A stretch of DNA of 26,296 nucleotides from Pseudobacteroides sp035370245 (GTDB taxonomy: Bacteria > Bacillota > Clostridia > Acetivibrionales > DSM-2933). A program made the translations under genes and the position numbers. The stretch lies in assembly GCA_035370245.1 (NCBI GenBank), contig DAOOVO010000054.1, positions 1 to 26,296 on the forward strand. The letters are read 5' to 3'. Below, piece by piece: positions 7,197 to 15,158 of the stretch. The notes beneath the pieces are model-generated. The model saw nothing but the letters and a program-made list of their open reading frames with translations. It had not been told where the DNA came from and made no database searches. The first letter of the stretch is position 1. Each line of letters opens with the position of its first letter.

Positions 7197-7478
7197 TTAT
7201 AACCTTATATCAATAATGCTTTCGTTATTATCTTTTTGCTTATTTTTTTTGTTATCCTTCTTATTCTTTTTTTCCCTATCCTTTTTATCCTTTATCTCAG
7301 GACCAGTTGCTTTTTCTTGAGAATGAACAGTCCTAACTTCACTTTCCGACTTCTGATGCAGGCTGTCCGCAGTATTCTGATGCATCACCAGGTTCTTTTG
7401 GTGATTATCATTTATTGTTTTTGATACCTCTGCTGTTTTAGGTAACATTACCTGAAAGTCAATAGGTTTAATAGACAT
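7197..7478 (-). CDS. Small lysine-rich hypothetical protein of the motility operon
   Basis: A 93-residue soluble protein. Its N-terminal part (MSIKPIDFQVMLPKTAEVSK) looks moderately ordered. The remainder is polar, and residues about 60-88 are very rich in Lys, Asp, Asn and Glu, so probably disordered. No transmembrane segment, signal peptide or recognised domain. AGGAGTG precedes the ATG, and it begins 12 bases after the FapA-family gene, so it is translated as part of the operon. Small proteins of this type occur downstream of fapA-like genes in clostridial motility clusters. That is from memory, and the function is unknown. Confidence 0.7.
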   Translation of the reverse strand: MSIKPIDFQVMLPKTAEVSKTINDNHQKNLVMHQNTADSLHQKSESEVRTVHSQEKATGPEIKDKKDREKKNKKDNKKNKQKDNNESIIDIRL

Positions 7479-7490
7479 ACAACCACTCCT

Positions 7491-9134
7491 CTACCTATCG
7501 TAAGCACCAATCCTTATATCTGCACCATCCCTATATAATGTGCAGTACTGAAGGTTCTCCTTGACATACATGGTACATGACCCTATTATTACTTTAGTTC
7601 CGCTGTAGATTGTAGACAAGGCCTTTATCTTCCCCTGCGACTCCTGCTTTAATACTTCATCTATACGGGCAATTTCAACCTTTATTTCTTCAATTCTGTT
7701 TGAATAAAACACTTTTGTTCTAACACTTTTTGCCATAATTGCCTGTTTTTCTGCATTCAACCCACCGGCACCCTGAAGTTTTTTTAATATGGCAATAGCC
7801 TGATCAGCCTTTTTTATATCCTCTTCCATTTTAATTAATTCATCTTTCAATATTTTATAACGTTCCCTTAATGTAGGATCTGTTCCCACCTCAAGCTCTG
7901 TTACAGTATCCATAATAGAACCTATAACCTTGGCTGATATAAGCTTTCCAACTTTTGCAACGCCTCCTACAAGAAGACCTTTTTTTCCTGACAACTCAAG
8001 CTTGTTTCCACATTTTATTTTGCTGTGCATTATTGCTTCAGCCTTTATTTCATTCTTGGCCTCAATTGTGCTATATTCAATATATTTGGCTATTATATCT
8101 CCACCGCTTTTTAAATAGCCTTTTCCCATACCTTGCATGCCTCTTTTTAAAATAATATCTCCGCCGGCTTCTATAGTGGCACCTTCAACAACACCCCATA
8201 TCTCAACATTGCCGCTAGCTTCGATAGAAAATCCCGAAAGTACATTTCCCTTAACTACAACATTTCCAAGAAAGCTTATATTTCCTGTTGTCGTATCAAC
8301 ATCACCACGGACTTCATAAACAGAAAAAACATTTACTTTCCCTTCAGCATAGCAAACCTGTCCGTCAATAACGGCATACAAAGATTGACCATCCTCAGAA
8401 ACTTCCACATTTCTTCCTTTAGGAAGCACCGCAGGCTTTCCGTCTAAAGCCGGTATATCTTGTCCCGTCACAGTCTTACCTGCTTTGCCCGGCATTGGTG
8501 GCAAAAGCGAGCACAATATTCTACCTTTCTCAACGCTTTCAATAAGGTTAAGTTCTCTGTAATCCACCCTTCCATCGTCCAATATAGCCGGTTTTCTATC
8601 ACTGCTTGTATCAAAATAAAACTCTACCTTACCGTTTTGTCCATTGACAGGTTCAACTCCATTTGCAATAAGAATCTGTTCATTAAATACAGGATACTTT
8701 ATGACATTTTCCAACAATTCATCGTTCACACCAAAAGTAACACCGTTTTTCGTCAGTGTTTCGATAACCTCTTGTTCACTAAGCATCCTGCCTCCTTCAG
8801 GTGGAGTAAAAGTAATAAAGGCTTTCATTTTATCAGATGATATAACTACTGAAGCAGTAGCATCAACCTTCACTTCTTCCTGACTTTCAGCTATCTTTAC
8901 AGGTCTTCTATCCGCTTTTAATACGGCTAAATCAATAGCTCCTCTTGAATAATCCTTAATCTGCTTCCTGTTTATCTTCTCTAATACTTCACGGGTTTCC
9001 ACCTTTTTGCCTTTTTTTGCAGGCGGGTTAACAGTTAGATAAACACCGTCTTCTTTGTAAGATAACTCAAAGGATCCGTCATTTCCATTAGAACCCTTTT
9101 GTATATCCAAATCATTTATATCCAAATAATTCAC
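7491..9134 (-). CDS. fapA: FapA-family protein (DUF342), flagellar cluster
   Basis: A 547-residue cytoplasmic protein. The middle (about 190-405) is the DUF342/FapA region: GRILCSLLPPMPGKAGKTV, then a right-handed beta-helix of short repeats such as NVVVKGNVLSG, ASGNVEIWGVV and EAGGDIILK. Residues about 420-500 form a helical hairpin predicted to be coiled coil, followed by a short beta tail. The N-terminal part holds two related modules with the pattern VxLTxxPP then EVxExL (about 29-70 and 103-145). FapA in Vibrio is linked to flagellar assembly and polar positioning; DUF342 proteins are otherwise poorly understood. The start is GTG, eight bases after AGGAGG. It follows the sigma factor gene by about 60 bases, and that gap holds no clear terminator. 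Confidence 0.85.
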   Translation of the reverse strand: MNYLDINDLDIQKGSNGNDGSFELSYKEDGVYLTVNPPAKKGKKVETREVLEKINRKQIKDYSRGAIDLAVLKADRRPVKIAESQEEVKVDATASVVISSDKMKAFITFTPPEGGRMLSEQEVIETLTKNGVTFGVNDELLENVIKYPVFNEQILIANGVEPVNGQNGKVEFYFDTSSDRKPAILDDGRVDYRELNLIESVEKGRILCSLLPPMPGKAGKTVTGQDIPALDGKPAVLPKGRNVEVSEDGQSLYAVIDGQVCYAEGKVNVFSVYEVRGDVDTTTGNISFLGNVVVKGNVLSGFSIEASGNVEIWGVVEGATIEAGGDIILKRGMQGMGKGYLKSGGDIIAKYIEYSTIEAKNEIKAEAIMHSKIKCGNKLELSGKKGLLVGGVAKVGKLISAKVIGSIMDTVTELEVGTDPTLRERYKILKDELIKMEEDIKKADQAIAILKKLQGAGGLNAEKQAIMAKSVRTKVFYSNRIEEIKVEIARIDEVLKQESQGKIKALSTIYSGTKVIIGSCTMYVKENLQYCTLYRDGADIRIGAYDR

Positions 9135-9194
9135 TACTTAACCTCCTTCCTTTTTTAAAATTTTTTAAATACAAGCAAATACATCACGGATTTT

Positions 9195-9965
9195 TTAGTC
9201 TTTTAATATTGATCTGTGCCTAGCCAATTTGCCTCTAAGTCTCAATATAGCTTTTGTATGCAGCTGTGATATTCTTGACTCAGACACTTTCATAATGGAA
9301 CTTATTTCCTTCAAAGTCAATTCATCAAAGTAATATAACGATATAACGGTCTTTTCCTTTTCCGGCAGCTTACTTATAGCATCACTCAATATCTCTTTCA
9401 ATTCATTGATTTCGATATATGTCTCAGGCTTATCCTCAGTTCTTGAATATGGATGATCAACACCTATTTCATAGTTCTGTTCAAGAAAATCTTCCAGTGA
9501 TACCATGGAAGAAACGCTGACATCATTGAGCAGCTTATAGAACTCATCCATAGAAATTCCAAGCTTTTCAGCTACTTCCTTATCGGTAGCGGAATGCCCC
9601 AATTGATTTTCTATTTCAAAATAAACCCTTTCAAGCTCCTTATTCTTTTGCCTTAGGGATCTGGGCACCCAATCCATCTCACGTATGCTGTCAATTATGG
9701 AACCCCTTATCCTTAAAGATGCATATGTCTCGAATTTGACACCTTTATTTACGTCAAATTTTTCTATTGCATCAATAAGCCCGAAAACACCAAAGCCCAT
9801 TAAATCGTCATATTCAACATTGGACCCAAAATATATGCTCAATCTTCCGGCAACATATTTTATAAGGTGAGCATATTCAATAATGAGCTTTTCCCTAATA
9901 ACAGGGTCTTTTCTTTCACTGTACTGTTTCCATAGATCAATTTGTTTAACATTTGCAGATAACAT
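9195..9965 (-). CDS. sigD: Flagellar sigma factor (SigD/FliA, sigma-28 type)
   Basis: A 256-residue sigma factor that directs RNA polymerase to late flagellar, chemotaxis and autolysin genes. Region 2 is seen in EYDDLMGFGVFGLIDAIEKF and GVKFETYASLRIRGSIIDSI. The diagnostic FliA/WhiG segment DWVPRSLRQK follows, then region 3 (LGHSATDKEVAEKLGIS) and region 4 (LPEKEKTVISLYYFDELTLKE, VSESRISQLHTKA). Length matches the family (about 250). An in-frame TTG one codon upstream exists, but the ATG at 9965, five bases after GGGGGA, is the better start. Its place after cheC-cheD matches B. subtilis sigD. Its anti-sigma factor FlgM is not in the window. An 86-base gap precedes it, in which I see no convincing promoter. 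Confidence 0.95.
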   Translation of the reverse strand: MLSANVKQIDLWKQYSERKDPVIREKLIIEYAHLIKYVAGRLSIYFGSNVEYDDLMGFGVFGLIDAIEKFDVNKGVKFETYASLRIRGSIIDSIREMDWVPRSLRQKNKELERVYFEIENQLGHSATDKEVAEKLGISMDEFYKLLNDVSVSSMVSLEDFLEQNYEIGVDHPYSRTEDKPETYIEINELKEILSDAISKLPEKEKTVISLYYFDELTLKEISSIMKVSESRISQLHTKAILRLRGKLARHRSILKD

Positions 9966-10052
9966 CAAAATCCCCCATTACTAATAAATTTAGGACAAAT
10001 ACAACTTGTGAAAAAAGTTCTCATCAACTCTGAAATCAATATTATGTGCATT

Positions 10053-10340
10053 TTAATCCGACGCTTTTTGACTATCATTATCATTTACATTAATTTCCTC
10101 ATTATTATCATTATTATCATTATTATCTTTCTCCATCTCCTCCTTCCTTTTCTCAATTTCGTCAAAAATGCCATATAGGACGCTCCTTATAAATGCCCCG
10201 ATTACATAAAATGCTATTATGGTAACGGTCATTTTAATGCAGGTCTGCTTGAGCTCATCTTTTCCTACATAGCTTATTGTTCCTATAACTATAGCCATAA
10301 TTAAACTAATTATATATGGTAGTCTTTGGATATAATCCAT
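10053..10340 (-). CDS. Small two-helix membrane protein between cheD and sigD
   Basis: A 95-residue protein. It has two predicted transmembrane helices (about residues 7-26 and 36-58), then a charged cytoplasmic tail (KRKEEMEK) and an Asn/Asp-rich end (NNDNNDNNEEINVNDND). The Asn-Asp stretch is coded by three exact 9-base repeats. AGAGGAA precedes the ATG, and the gene begins 21 bases after cheD, so it is operon-borne. I recognise no family. B. subtilis has no gene at this position. Its location suggests a membrane accessory role in motility or sigma-factor control, but nothing in the sequence proves this. Confidence 0.7.
   Translation of the reverse strand: MDYIQRLPYIISLIMAIVIGTISYVGKDELKQTCIKMTVTIIAFYVIGAFIRSVLYGIFDEIEKRKEEMEKDNNDNNDNNEEINVNDNDSQKASD
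10101..10127 (-). repeat. Three exact 9-bp repeats (ATTATTATC) in coding sequence
   Basis: Three perfect tandem copies of ATTATTATC on the plus strand encode the (Asp-Asn-Asn)3 stretch in the tail of the small two-helix membrane protein. It is a low-complexity, in-frame repeat that could vary in length without a frameshift. Confidence 0.85.
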
Positions 10341-10361
10341 TAGGATTCCTCTCTATCAAAT

Positions 10362-10847
10362 CTAAATATAATTTATACCAAACCCTACGGTTTTGATAAG
10401 CAACTTTCCGTCATCTGAGTATAACTCTATAGTACGACCATGACTTCCACCAACATCCTCAGAAACAATAGGAATGTCCAATTGGGCCAAAACTTCACGT
10501 GATGCTTCTATGTTTCTAAGTCCAATTCGAATATTATCATTGAAATCATTAAAATTGAACATTTGTGCTCCCCCTGCAAGTTTGGCTTTTATCATTCTTC
10601 TATTAGCCCCAAGTTTAACCATTTCCTCGACAAGCCTAACAATAGCCGTGTCTGCAAATTTAGCTTCATTTATAACAGACTTTGAAATTTTACTTGTCGG
10701 CAGCATTATATGTGCTAAACCTATTATTCTTGTTGTGGGATCATATAAAGCTATACCTACACATGAACCCAAACCAAGTGTCACCAGAATGCCTGGATGA
10801 CAAATTGCTTTATAATCTGCCATGCCTACCTTTATATTTTCATGCAT
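10362..10847 (-). CDS. cheD: Chemoreceptor glutamine deamidase CheD
   Basis: A 161-residue cytoplasmic enzyme that deamidates chemoreceptor glutamines and stimulates the CheY-P phosphatase CheC. The active-site triad is visible: Thr23 and Cys29 in LVTLGLGSCVG, and His46 in LAHIMLP. The family motifs GGAQMF and NIEASREVL also match. Length is standard. Its ATG overlaps the cheC stop by one base (TGATG), so the two are translationally coupled, which suits proteins that bind each other. Both are part of the Bacillus-type adaptation system. Confidence 0.96.
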   Translation of the reverse strand: MHENIKVGMADYKAICHPGILVTLGLGSCVGIALYDPTTRIIGLAHIMLPTSKISKSVINEAKFADTAIVRLVEEMVKLGANRRMIKAKLAGGAQMFNFNDFNDNIRIGLRNIEASREVLAQLDIPIVSEDVGGSHGRTIELYSDDGKLLIKTVGFGINYI

Positions 10848-11467
10848 CAGATTATTACCCCTAAAGTCTTTAATAATGTTTCATAGGAATCAATATCAGG
10901 TATCAGAAAAAAGTCCCCTATTACCTTGTTGTCGCCTTCATTAAACTCTGATGCAATATAAAGTACAGTTTCGCCAAGCATGCCGAATTCAATAGCTGTA
11001 ACACTTAATATCGCACTTGCCATATCTATTGCAACATTAGGAACACTACATAAAATATTTAAGTTTGTCAGCATTGACAAGGCAGCAACATACGCCCCAG
11101 TCATTATATTGCCCAATTCTTTTATTGCCGACATCTCAAGCTCATCAAATTCCACACTGGTACTTTCTTTAAATCCCAAAAGCATATTGACCAAAAAACG
11201 TGCGGACTTCCTATCAAGCATAAAGAGAATATGTCCTGTAATATCACCTGTCACACCAAGTAATATCCCCACTACAGGCTCTTCAGGAGCACTTAGCATA
11301 TCCGGAATTTCACTAAATTCAAGAATTTTAACCTTTGGAACCGACATATCTATTCTTCTGTTAACCATTTTGGCAAGAGCAGAAACTGCATTACCTGCTC
11401 CTATATTCCCTATTTCACGAAGAACATCCAGTTGAAGGTTGTTTAATTCATTAAAATTAATTGTCAT
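10847..11467 (-). CDS. cheC: CheY-P phosphatase CheC
   Basis: A 206-residue phosphatase that removes phosphate from CheY-P in the Bacillus-type chemotaxis pathway. Two active-site helices with the D/S-x3-E-x2-N pattern are intact: Asp14-Glu18-Asn21 in LDVLREIGNIGAGN and Ser113-Glu117-Asn120 in MSAIKELGNIMTG. Start choice: an ATG at 11500 overlaps the cheW stop but has no ribosome site. The ATG at 11467 has AGGAG at good spacing and gives the usual family N-terminus, so I use it. It is coupled to cheD, whose product binds CheC and exchanges with receptors. Confidence 0.94.
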   Translation of the reverse strand: MTINFNELNNLQLDVLREIGNIGAGNAVSALAKMVNRRIDMSVPKVKILEFSEIPDMLSAPEEPVVGILLGVTGDITGHILFMLDRKSARFLVNMLLGFKESTSVEFDELEMSAIKELGNIMTGAYVAALSMLTNLNILCSVPNVAIDMASAILSVTAIEFGMLGETVLYIASEFNEGDNKVIGDFFLIPDIDSYETLLKTLGVII

Positions 11468-11496
11468 ATCTTTGCTCCTAAAAATTAATTCTTTTA

Positions 11497-11946
11497 TCAT
11501 TCAATAACAGAAATATTAACAAGCTTTTCTATGTTTAACAGAGTTATAACCCTGTTATCAACCTTTCCAGCTCCAAGCACATTCTCCATTAGCCCTTCTT
11601 TTGCAAGGCTTGTTGTACTTTCAATCTGCTCCTCATTGATATAAATAACTTCTTTCACTTCATCCACAATTATTCCAATTTGAATATCTTCATATTTGAC
11701 TATTATTATTCTTGTTTCTTCAGTTTCCTCAGTCTTGGGAAGTCCAAATCTCTCCTTTAAATCCATTATGGGAACTATATCACCTCTAAGGTTGATAACT
11801 CCCTTTATAAAACTCGGAGTCTTAGGAACTCTTGTAATAGGAATCATCTTTTCAATTGTATTGACCATTTGGATATCCAAACCGTATTCTTCATCAGATA
11901 GTACAAATACAACAAATTGTGTGGTATTTAATACTGCTTCAGCCAT
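11497..11946 (-). CDS. cheW: Chemotaxis coupling protein CheW
   Basis: A 149-residue single-domain adaptor linking chemoreceptors to the kinase CheA. The whole protein is one CheW fold: QFVVFVLSDEEYGLDIQMV at the N-terminus, then the signature ITRVPKTPSFIKGVINLRGDIVPIMDLKERFG and IIVDEVKEVI. Length is typical. AAAGGAGTG before the ATG is a strong ribosome site. It starts 17 bases after cheA and lies between cheA and cheC, as in B. subtilis. Confidence 0.96.
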   Translation of the reverse strand: MAEAVLNTTQFVVFVLSDEEYGLDIQMVNTIEKMIPITRVPKTPSFIKGVINLRGDIVPIMDLKERFGLPKTEETEETRIIIVKYEDIQIGIIVDEVKEVIYINEEQIESTTSLAKEGLMENVLGAGKVDNRVITLLNIEKLVNISVIE

Positions 11947-11963
11947 TAATTACACTCCTTTCA

Positions 11964-14054
11964 CTATACTGCAAGAGAGTTTACATCCAATATCAGTGCA
12001 ACATTTCCGTCTCCAAGTATGGTTGCTCCGGCTATGGTCTTAATTCCGGACAACAGCTTACCTAATGATTTAATAACTATTTCATGCTGTCCTATAAGAT
12101 TGTCCACCAAGAATCCCGAAAGCTTTTCACCTTTCTTAACAACAACTACTGTCAAAAGCTTGCTTTCCTTGTCGCTTGGCGGAACGTCAAGACGTTCTCC
12201 AATTCTGATTATCGGAACAATGGTGTTTCTAAGAAGTATTATTTCCTGCTTCTGTACCTGCTTTATGTCTTCCGGTTTGATCTTTATAATCTCTCTAATA
12301 GTATTTAATGGTAGTGCATACTTTTCAGTATTTATCTGTACAAGAAGTGCTTGAATTATTGCTAAAGTTAAAGGAAGTCTTATTATAAATTTACTGCCTC
12401 TTCCTGCTTCCGTATCAACCTCTACCATACCTCCTAATGCTTCTATTTTGGTCTTGACTACATCTAATCCAACTCCACGGCCGGACAAGTCGGTTATAGT
12501 TTCAGAGGTACTAAAGCTTGGTTTAAACAGAAAATCAATTATATCTTTTTGAGAAAGATTTTTTGCAGCATCTTTATTTACAAATCCTCTATCAATGGCT
12601 TTTTTCTTTACTTTTTCAAGATCTATACCGCTTCCGTCATCCTCAACCTCAATAACAACATTGTTTCCATCTTGATATGCTCTTAAGTTAATCTGTCCTG
12701 CATCAGGTTTACCGACTTCTCTTCTTTTATCGAGGGATTCTATTCCATGATCTGCCGAATTTCTCAGCAAATGTATAAGGGGATCTCCGATTTCATCTAT
12801 TACCGTCCTATCAAGCTCAGTATCTTCCCCCGACATATTAAGAATAATTTCCTTGTTTAAATTTCTGGAAATATCCCTGAGCATCCTTGGAAATCTATTA
12901 AATACCGTTTCAATGGGAACCATTCTTACTTTCATAACAGCATCATGAAGGCTTGTAGTAACTCTTTCAAAATATTCGATGACCTCGTTGTAGTTTTGAT
13001 TTCTTTCTATCTCTTCCAATCCTTCAAGCCTGGTTTTAATTATGATAAGCTCACTGACCAGATTCATCAGGACATCTAACCTGTCAATATCCACTCTAAC
13101 TGTCTTTCCGGTCTTGATATTACTTTTGGAAACCTGTGTCTTTTGGTGCTCTTCCGCTTCTGTATTGTTTTCCTCATGAAGCACCTCAGTCTTGACTTCC
13201 TGAGCATCGCTTTTTATTTCATCAACAGTTTCAACCTCGTTTGAATGAAGAGTTGAAATTATTACGTCATCAACCTCAGATATTGCCATTAGTTCCTTAT
13301 GGAATGATTCAGCATCCCTTTTACTAATAACAACAACTGTAAACTCAAAATCAAATTTTTCATCCTCAATATCCTCAACTCTAGGTTCAGATTTAATTAT
13401 TTCTCCATGACGTTCTAAAGTTTGGAATATTATGAATGCCCTTGCCGATTTCAAAACACAGCCCTTGTTTAATACAACAATAATTTTAAAAACGTTCAAA
13501 CTCATATCAGCTGCTTTATTTATAAGGTTATGCTCATATTGATTCATTTTAAATTTTGACGTGATGTGTTCGATTTCAGTCTTTTCATCCTGTGTATTTG
13601 CAGTATTTGCAGCATTTGCAATGTTTGATGTATTTGCCGCAGCATCAGGCACCGCAGCATCTTTGGCATCATTTTTATTCAAAATAGCATCTAAGCCTTT
13701 AATTATATCAGAATATTCTTCATTTCCTTCCGTCCCTTTTGTCACTACTTCATTAACATAGTTCTCCAGTGCATCGAGGCACCTAAACAATAAGTCAACC
13801 AAATTAGTATTAACCTTTATTTCATTATTACGAAGTGCATGAAGAACATTTTCCATGTCATGGGTCAACTTGGCCATTTTGTTGAATCCCATTGTTCCGG
13901 CCATTCCCTTAAGTGTATGTGCTACTCTGAATATTTCGTTCAAAATCGGTACATCCTGAGGATTTTTTTCAAGTTGCAGTAAACTTTGGTTCAGTCCCTG
14001 CAAGTGCTCCTTCGATTCCTCAATAAATATTTCCAGATATTGGCTCATATCCAT
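11964..14054 (-). CDS. cheA: Chemotaxis histidine kinase CheA
   Basis: A 696-residue five-domain kinase that autophosphorylates and passes phosphate to CheY and CheB. P1 (1-125) is an Hpt domain with phospho-acceptor His46 in VAHTLKGMAGTMGF. P2 (about 165-270) is the CheY/CheB-binding domain, flanked by low-complexity linkers. P3 dimerisation helices start at about 315 (TVRVDIDRLDVLMNLVSEL). P4 ATPase (about 380-560) has the N box HLLRNSADHGIES (Asn432), the G1 box EDDGSGIDLEKV (Asp472) and the G2 box GRGVGLDVV. P5 (about 565-696) is the CheW-like domain. RBS GGGGGTG lies eight bases before the ATG; a second Met at codon 3 is possible. It follows cheB with a five-base gap. Confidence 0.97.
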   Translation of the reverse strand: MDMSQYLEIFIEESKEHLQGLNQSLLQLEKNPQDVPILNEIFRVAHTLKGMAGTMGFNKMAKLTHDMENVLHALRNNEIKVNTNLVDLLFRCLDALENYVNEVVTKGTEGNEEYSDIIKGLDAILNKNDAKDAAVPDAAANTSNIANAANTANTQDEKTEIEHITSKFKMNQYEHNLINKAADMSLNVFKIIVVLNKGCVLKSARAFIIFQTLERHGEIIKSEPRVEDIEDEKFDFEFTVVVISKRDAESFHKELMAISEVDDVIISTLHSNEVETVDEIKSDAQEVKTEVLHEENNTEAEEHQKTQVSKSNIKTGKTVRVDIDRLDVLMNLVSELIIIKTRLEGLEEIERNQNYNEVIEYFERVTTSLHDAVMKVRMVPIETVFNRFPRMLRDISRNLNKEIILNMSGEDTELDRTVIDEIGDPLIHLLRNSADHGIESLDKRREVGKPDAGQINLRAYQDGNNVVIEVEDDGSGIDLEKVKKKAIDRGFVNKDAAKNLSQKDIIDFLFKPSFSTSETITDLSGRGVGLDVVKTKIEALGGMVEVDTEAGRGSKFIIRLPLTLAIIQALLVQINTEKYALPLNTIREIIKIKPEDIKQVQKQEIILLRNTIVPIIRIGERLDVPPSDKESKLLTVVVVKKGEKLSGFLVDNLIGQHEIVIKSLGKLLSGIKTIAGATILGDGNVALILDVNSLAV
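13595..13639 (-). repeat. 9-bp tandem repeats in the CheA P1-P2 linker
   Basis: Five consecutive 9-base units, TATTTGCAG twice then three diverged copies, encode Ala-Asn-Thr-type triplets in the linker between the Hpt and P2 domains of CheA (about residues 139-153). They are in frame, so copy-number change would alter only linker length. Confidence 0.8.
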
Positions 14055-14059
14055 CTTTA

Positions 14060-15154
14060 CTACACCCCCACTATCTCAGTAATCTTTTTCGTGATCCTTT
14101 CGAGCGGTACAATTTCATCAACTATTCCCAATTCTACTGCAACTTTAGGCATACCGTATACTGTACATGTCTTTTCATCCTGTGCAATTATATATCCGTT
14201 ATTTTCCTGCTTTAATTTTTTCGCACCCTCGCTACCGTCATTACCCATTCCAGTCATTATTATTCCTACGATGTTTGCAAGTCCTGTCTCACTTAAAGAT
14301 TCCATCATAACCGTTGCAGACGGTCGATGAGATCCATATGGCGGGTCTTTTGTCAGTTTTATTATTATGCTTCTGTCTCTAGCTAAAGCTGTCTTCATAT
14401 GATAATCCCCCGGTGCTATATAAACCACTCCAGCTTTGACAGTCTCATTGTCTTCTGCTTCCTTAACTTTTATACTGCTCAATGAATCAAGCCTTTCTGC
14501 CAGTGACTTTGTAAACCCCGGTGGCATATGTTGAACTACAAGAAATGCTGCCGGAATGTCGCCAGGCAGTTGAGGTATCACATCCCTCAATGCTTTAGGC
14601 CCACCTGTAGATATACCTATAGCAAAAATTCTCTTAATTTGTGAACTTTGATTGTCTTTATCTCTAACAATTTTTTGCGGTTCACTATGACCTCTATATT
14701 GCCGTTCTTCTTTTGGCTCCCTGATTGTCGTTCTATTTTTGAGTTTGGATATTACTTTAACCTTCTCAATTAATTCACTTCTTTTACCATGAGAATTTAT
14801 ATCAAATATATTGGAAGGTTTGGTTATAAAATCTATAGCACCATGCTCCAAAGCGTTTATTGTAGCCTCTGCACCTTCCTTCGTATGGCTGCTTAGCATT
14901 ATAACAGGAATATCACATACCTTTGAAAGTTCTTTTAGACATGTAATACCATCCATTATCGGCATCTCAACATCCATTGTTATAATGTCCGGTTTTAGGC
15001 TAATAGCCTTTTCTATAGCTTCCTTACCATTTCTTGCAGTATCAATGGTGGTGATTTCTTCATCACTGTTTAAAATTTCCGATATTACCTTCCTCATAAA
15101 AGCCGAGTCATCAACCACCAGGACTCTAATTGCAGAAACGTTATTTATAGCCAT
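14060..15154 (-). CDS. cheB: Chemoreceptor methylesterase/deamidase CheB
   Basis: A 364-residue response-regulator enzyme that removes receptor methyl groups when phosphorylated by CheA. The receiver domain (about 8-125) has the acid pair in VLVVDDSAF, phospho-acceptor Asp61 in TMDVEMPIMDG, and Lys112 in FITKP. The esterase domain (about 174-360) has catalytic Ser182 in GISTGGP, His209 in VVQHMPPGFT and Asp306 in TGMGNDGSEG. The linker (about 130-173) is charged and variable, as usual. The start follows a modest AAAGGAT site and lies four bases after the PilZ gene. CheR, its opposing methyltransferase, is not in the window. Confidence 0.97.
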   Translation of the reverse strand: MAINNVSAIRVLVVDDSAFMRKVISEILNSDEEITTIDTARNGKEAIEKAISLKPDIITMDVEMPIMDGITCLKELSKVCDIPVIMLSSHTKEGAEATINALEHGAIDFITKPSNIFDINSHGKRSELIEKVKVISKLKNRTTIREPKEERQYRGHSEPQKIVRDKDNQSSQIKRIFAIGISTGGPKALRDVIPQLPGDIPAAFLVVQHMPPGFTKSLAERLDSLSSIKVKEAEDNETVKAGVVYIAPGDYHMKTALARDRSIIIKLTKDPPYGSHRPSATVMMESLSETGLANIVGIIMTGMGNDGSEGAKKLKQENNGYIIAQDEKTCTVYGMPKVAVELGIVDEIVPLERITKKITEIVGV

Positions 15155-15158
15155 AACA

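Noticed and set aside
8460..8840. Open frame of 126 codons antisense to the FapA-family gene
   Set aside because: It has no ribosome site or protein-like composition, and the opposite strand encodes a clear conserved protein across the whole stretch.
9135..9194. T/A-rich gap between the sigma factor and FapA-family gene as a terminator
   Set aside because: The A and T runs do not form a GC-containing stem followed by a T-tract on the minus strand.
10980..11435. Open frame of about 150 codons antisense to cheC
   Set aside because: It is a shadow of the conserved CheC frame. Its Ser/Ile/Leu-rich translation reflects the complementary strand.
11468..11500. Earlier ATG for cheC overlapping the cheW stop
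   Set aside because: It lacks a ribosome site and adds 11 residues absent from typical CheC. The ATG at 11467 has AGGAG.
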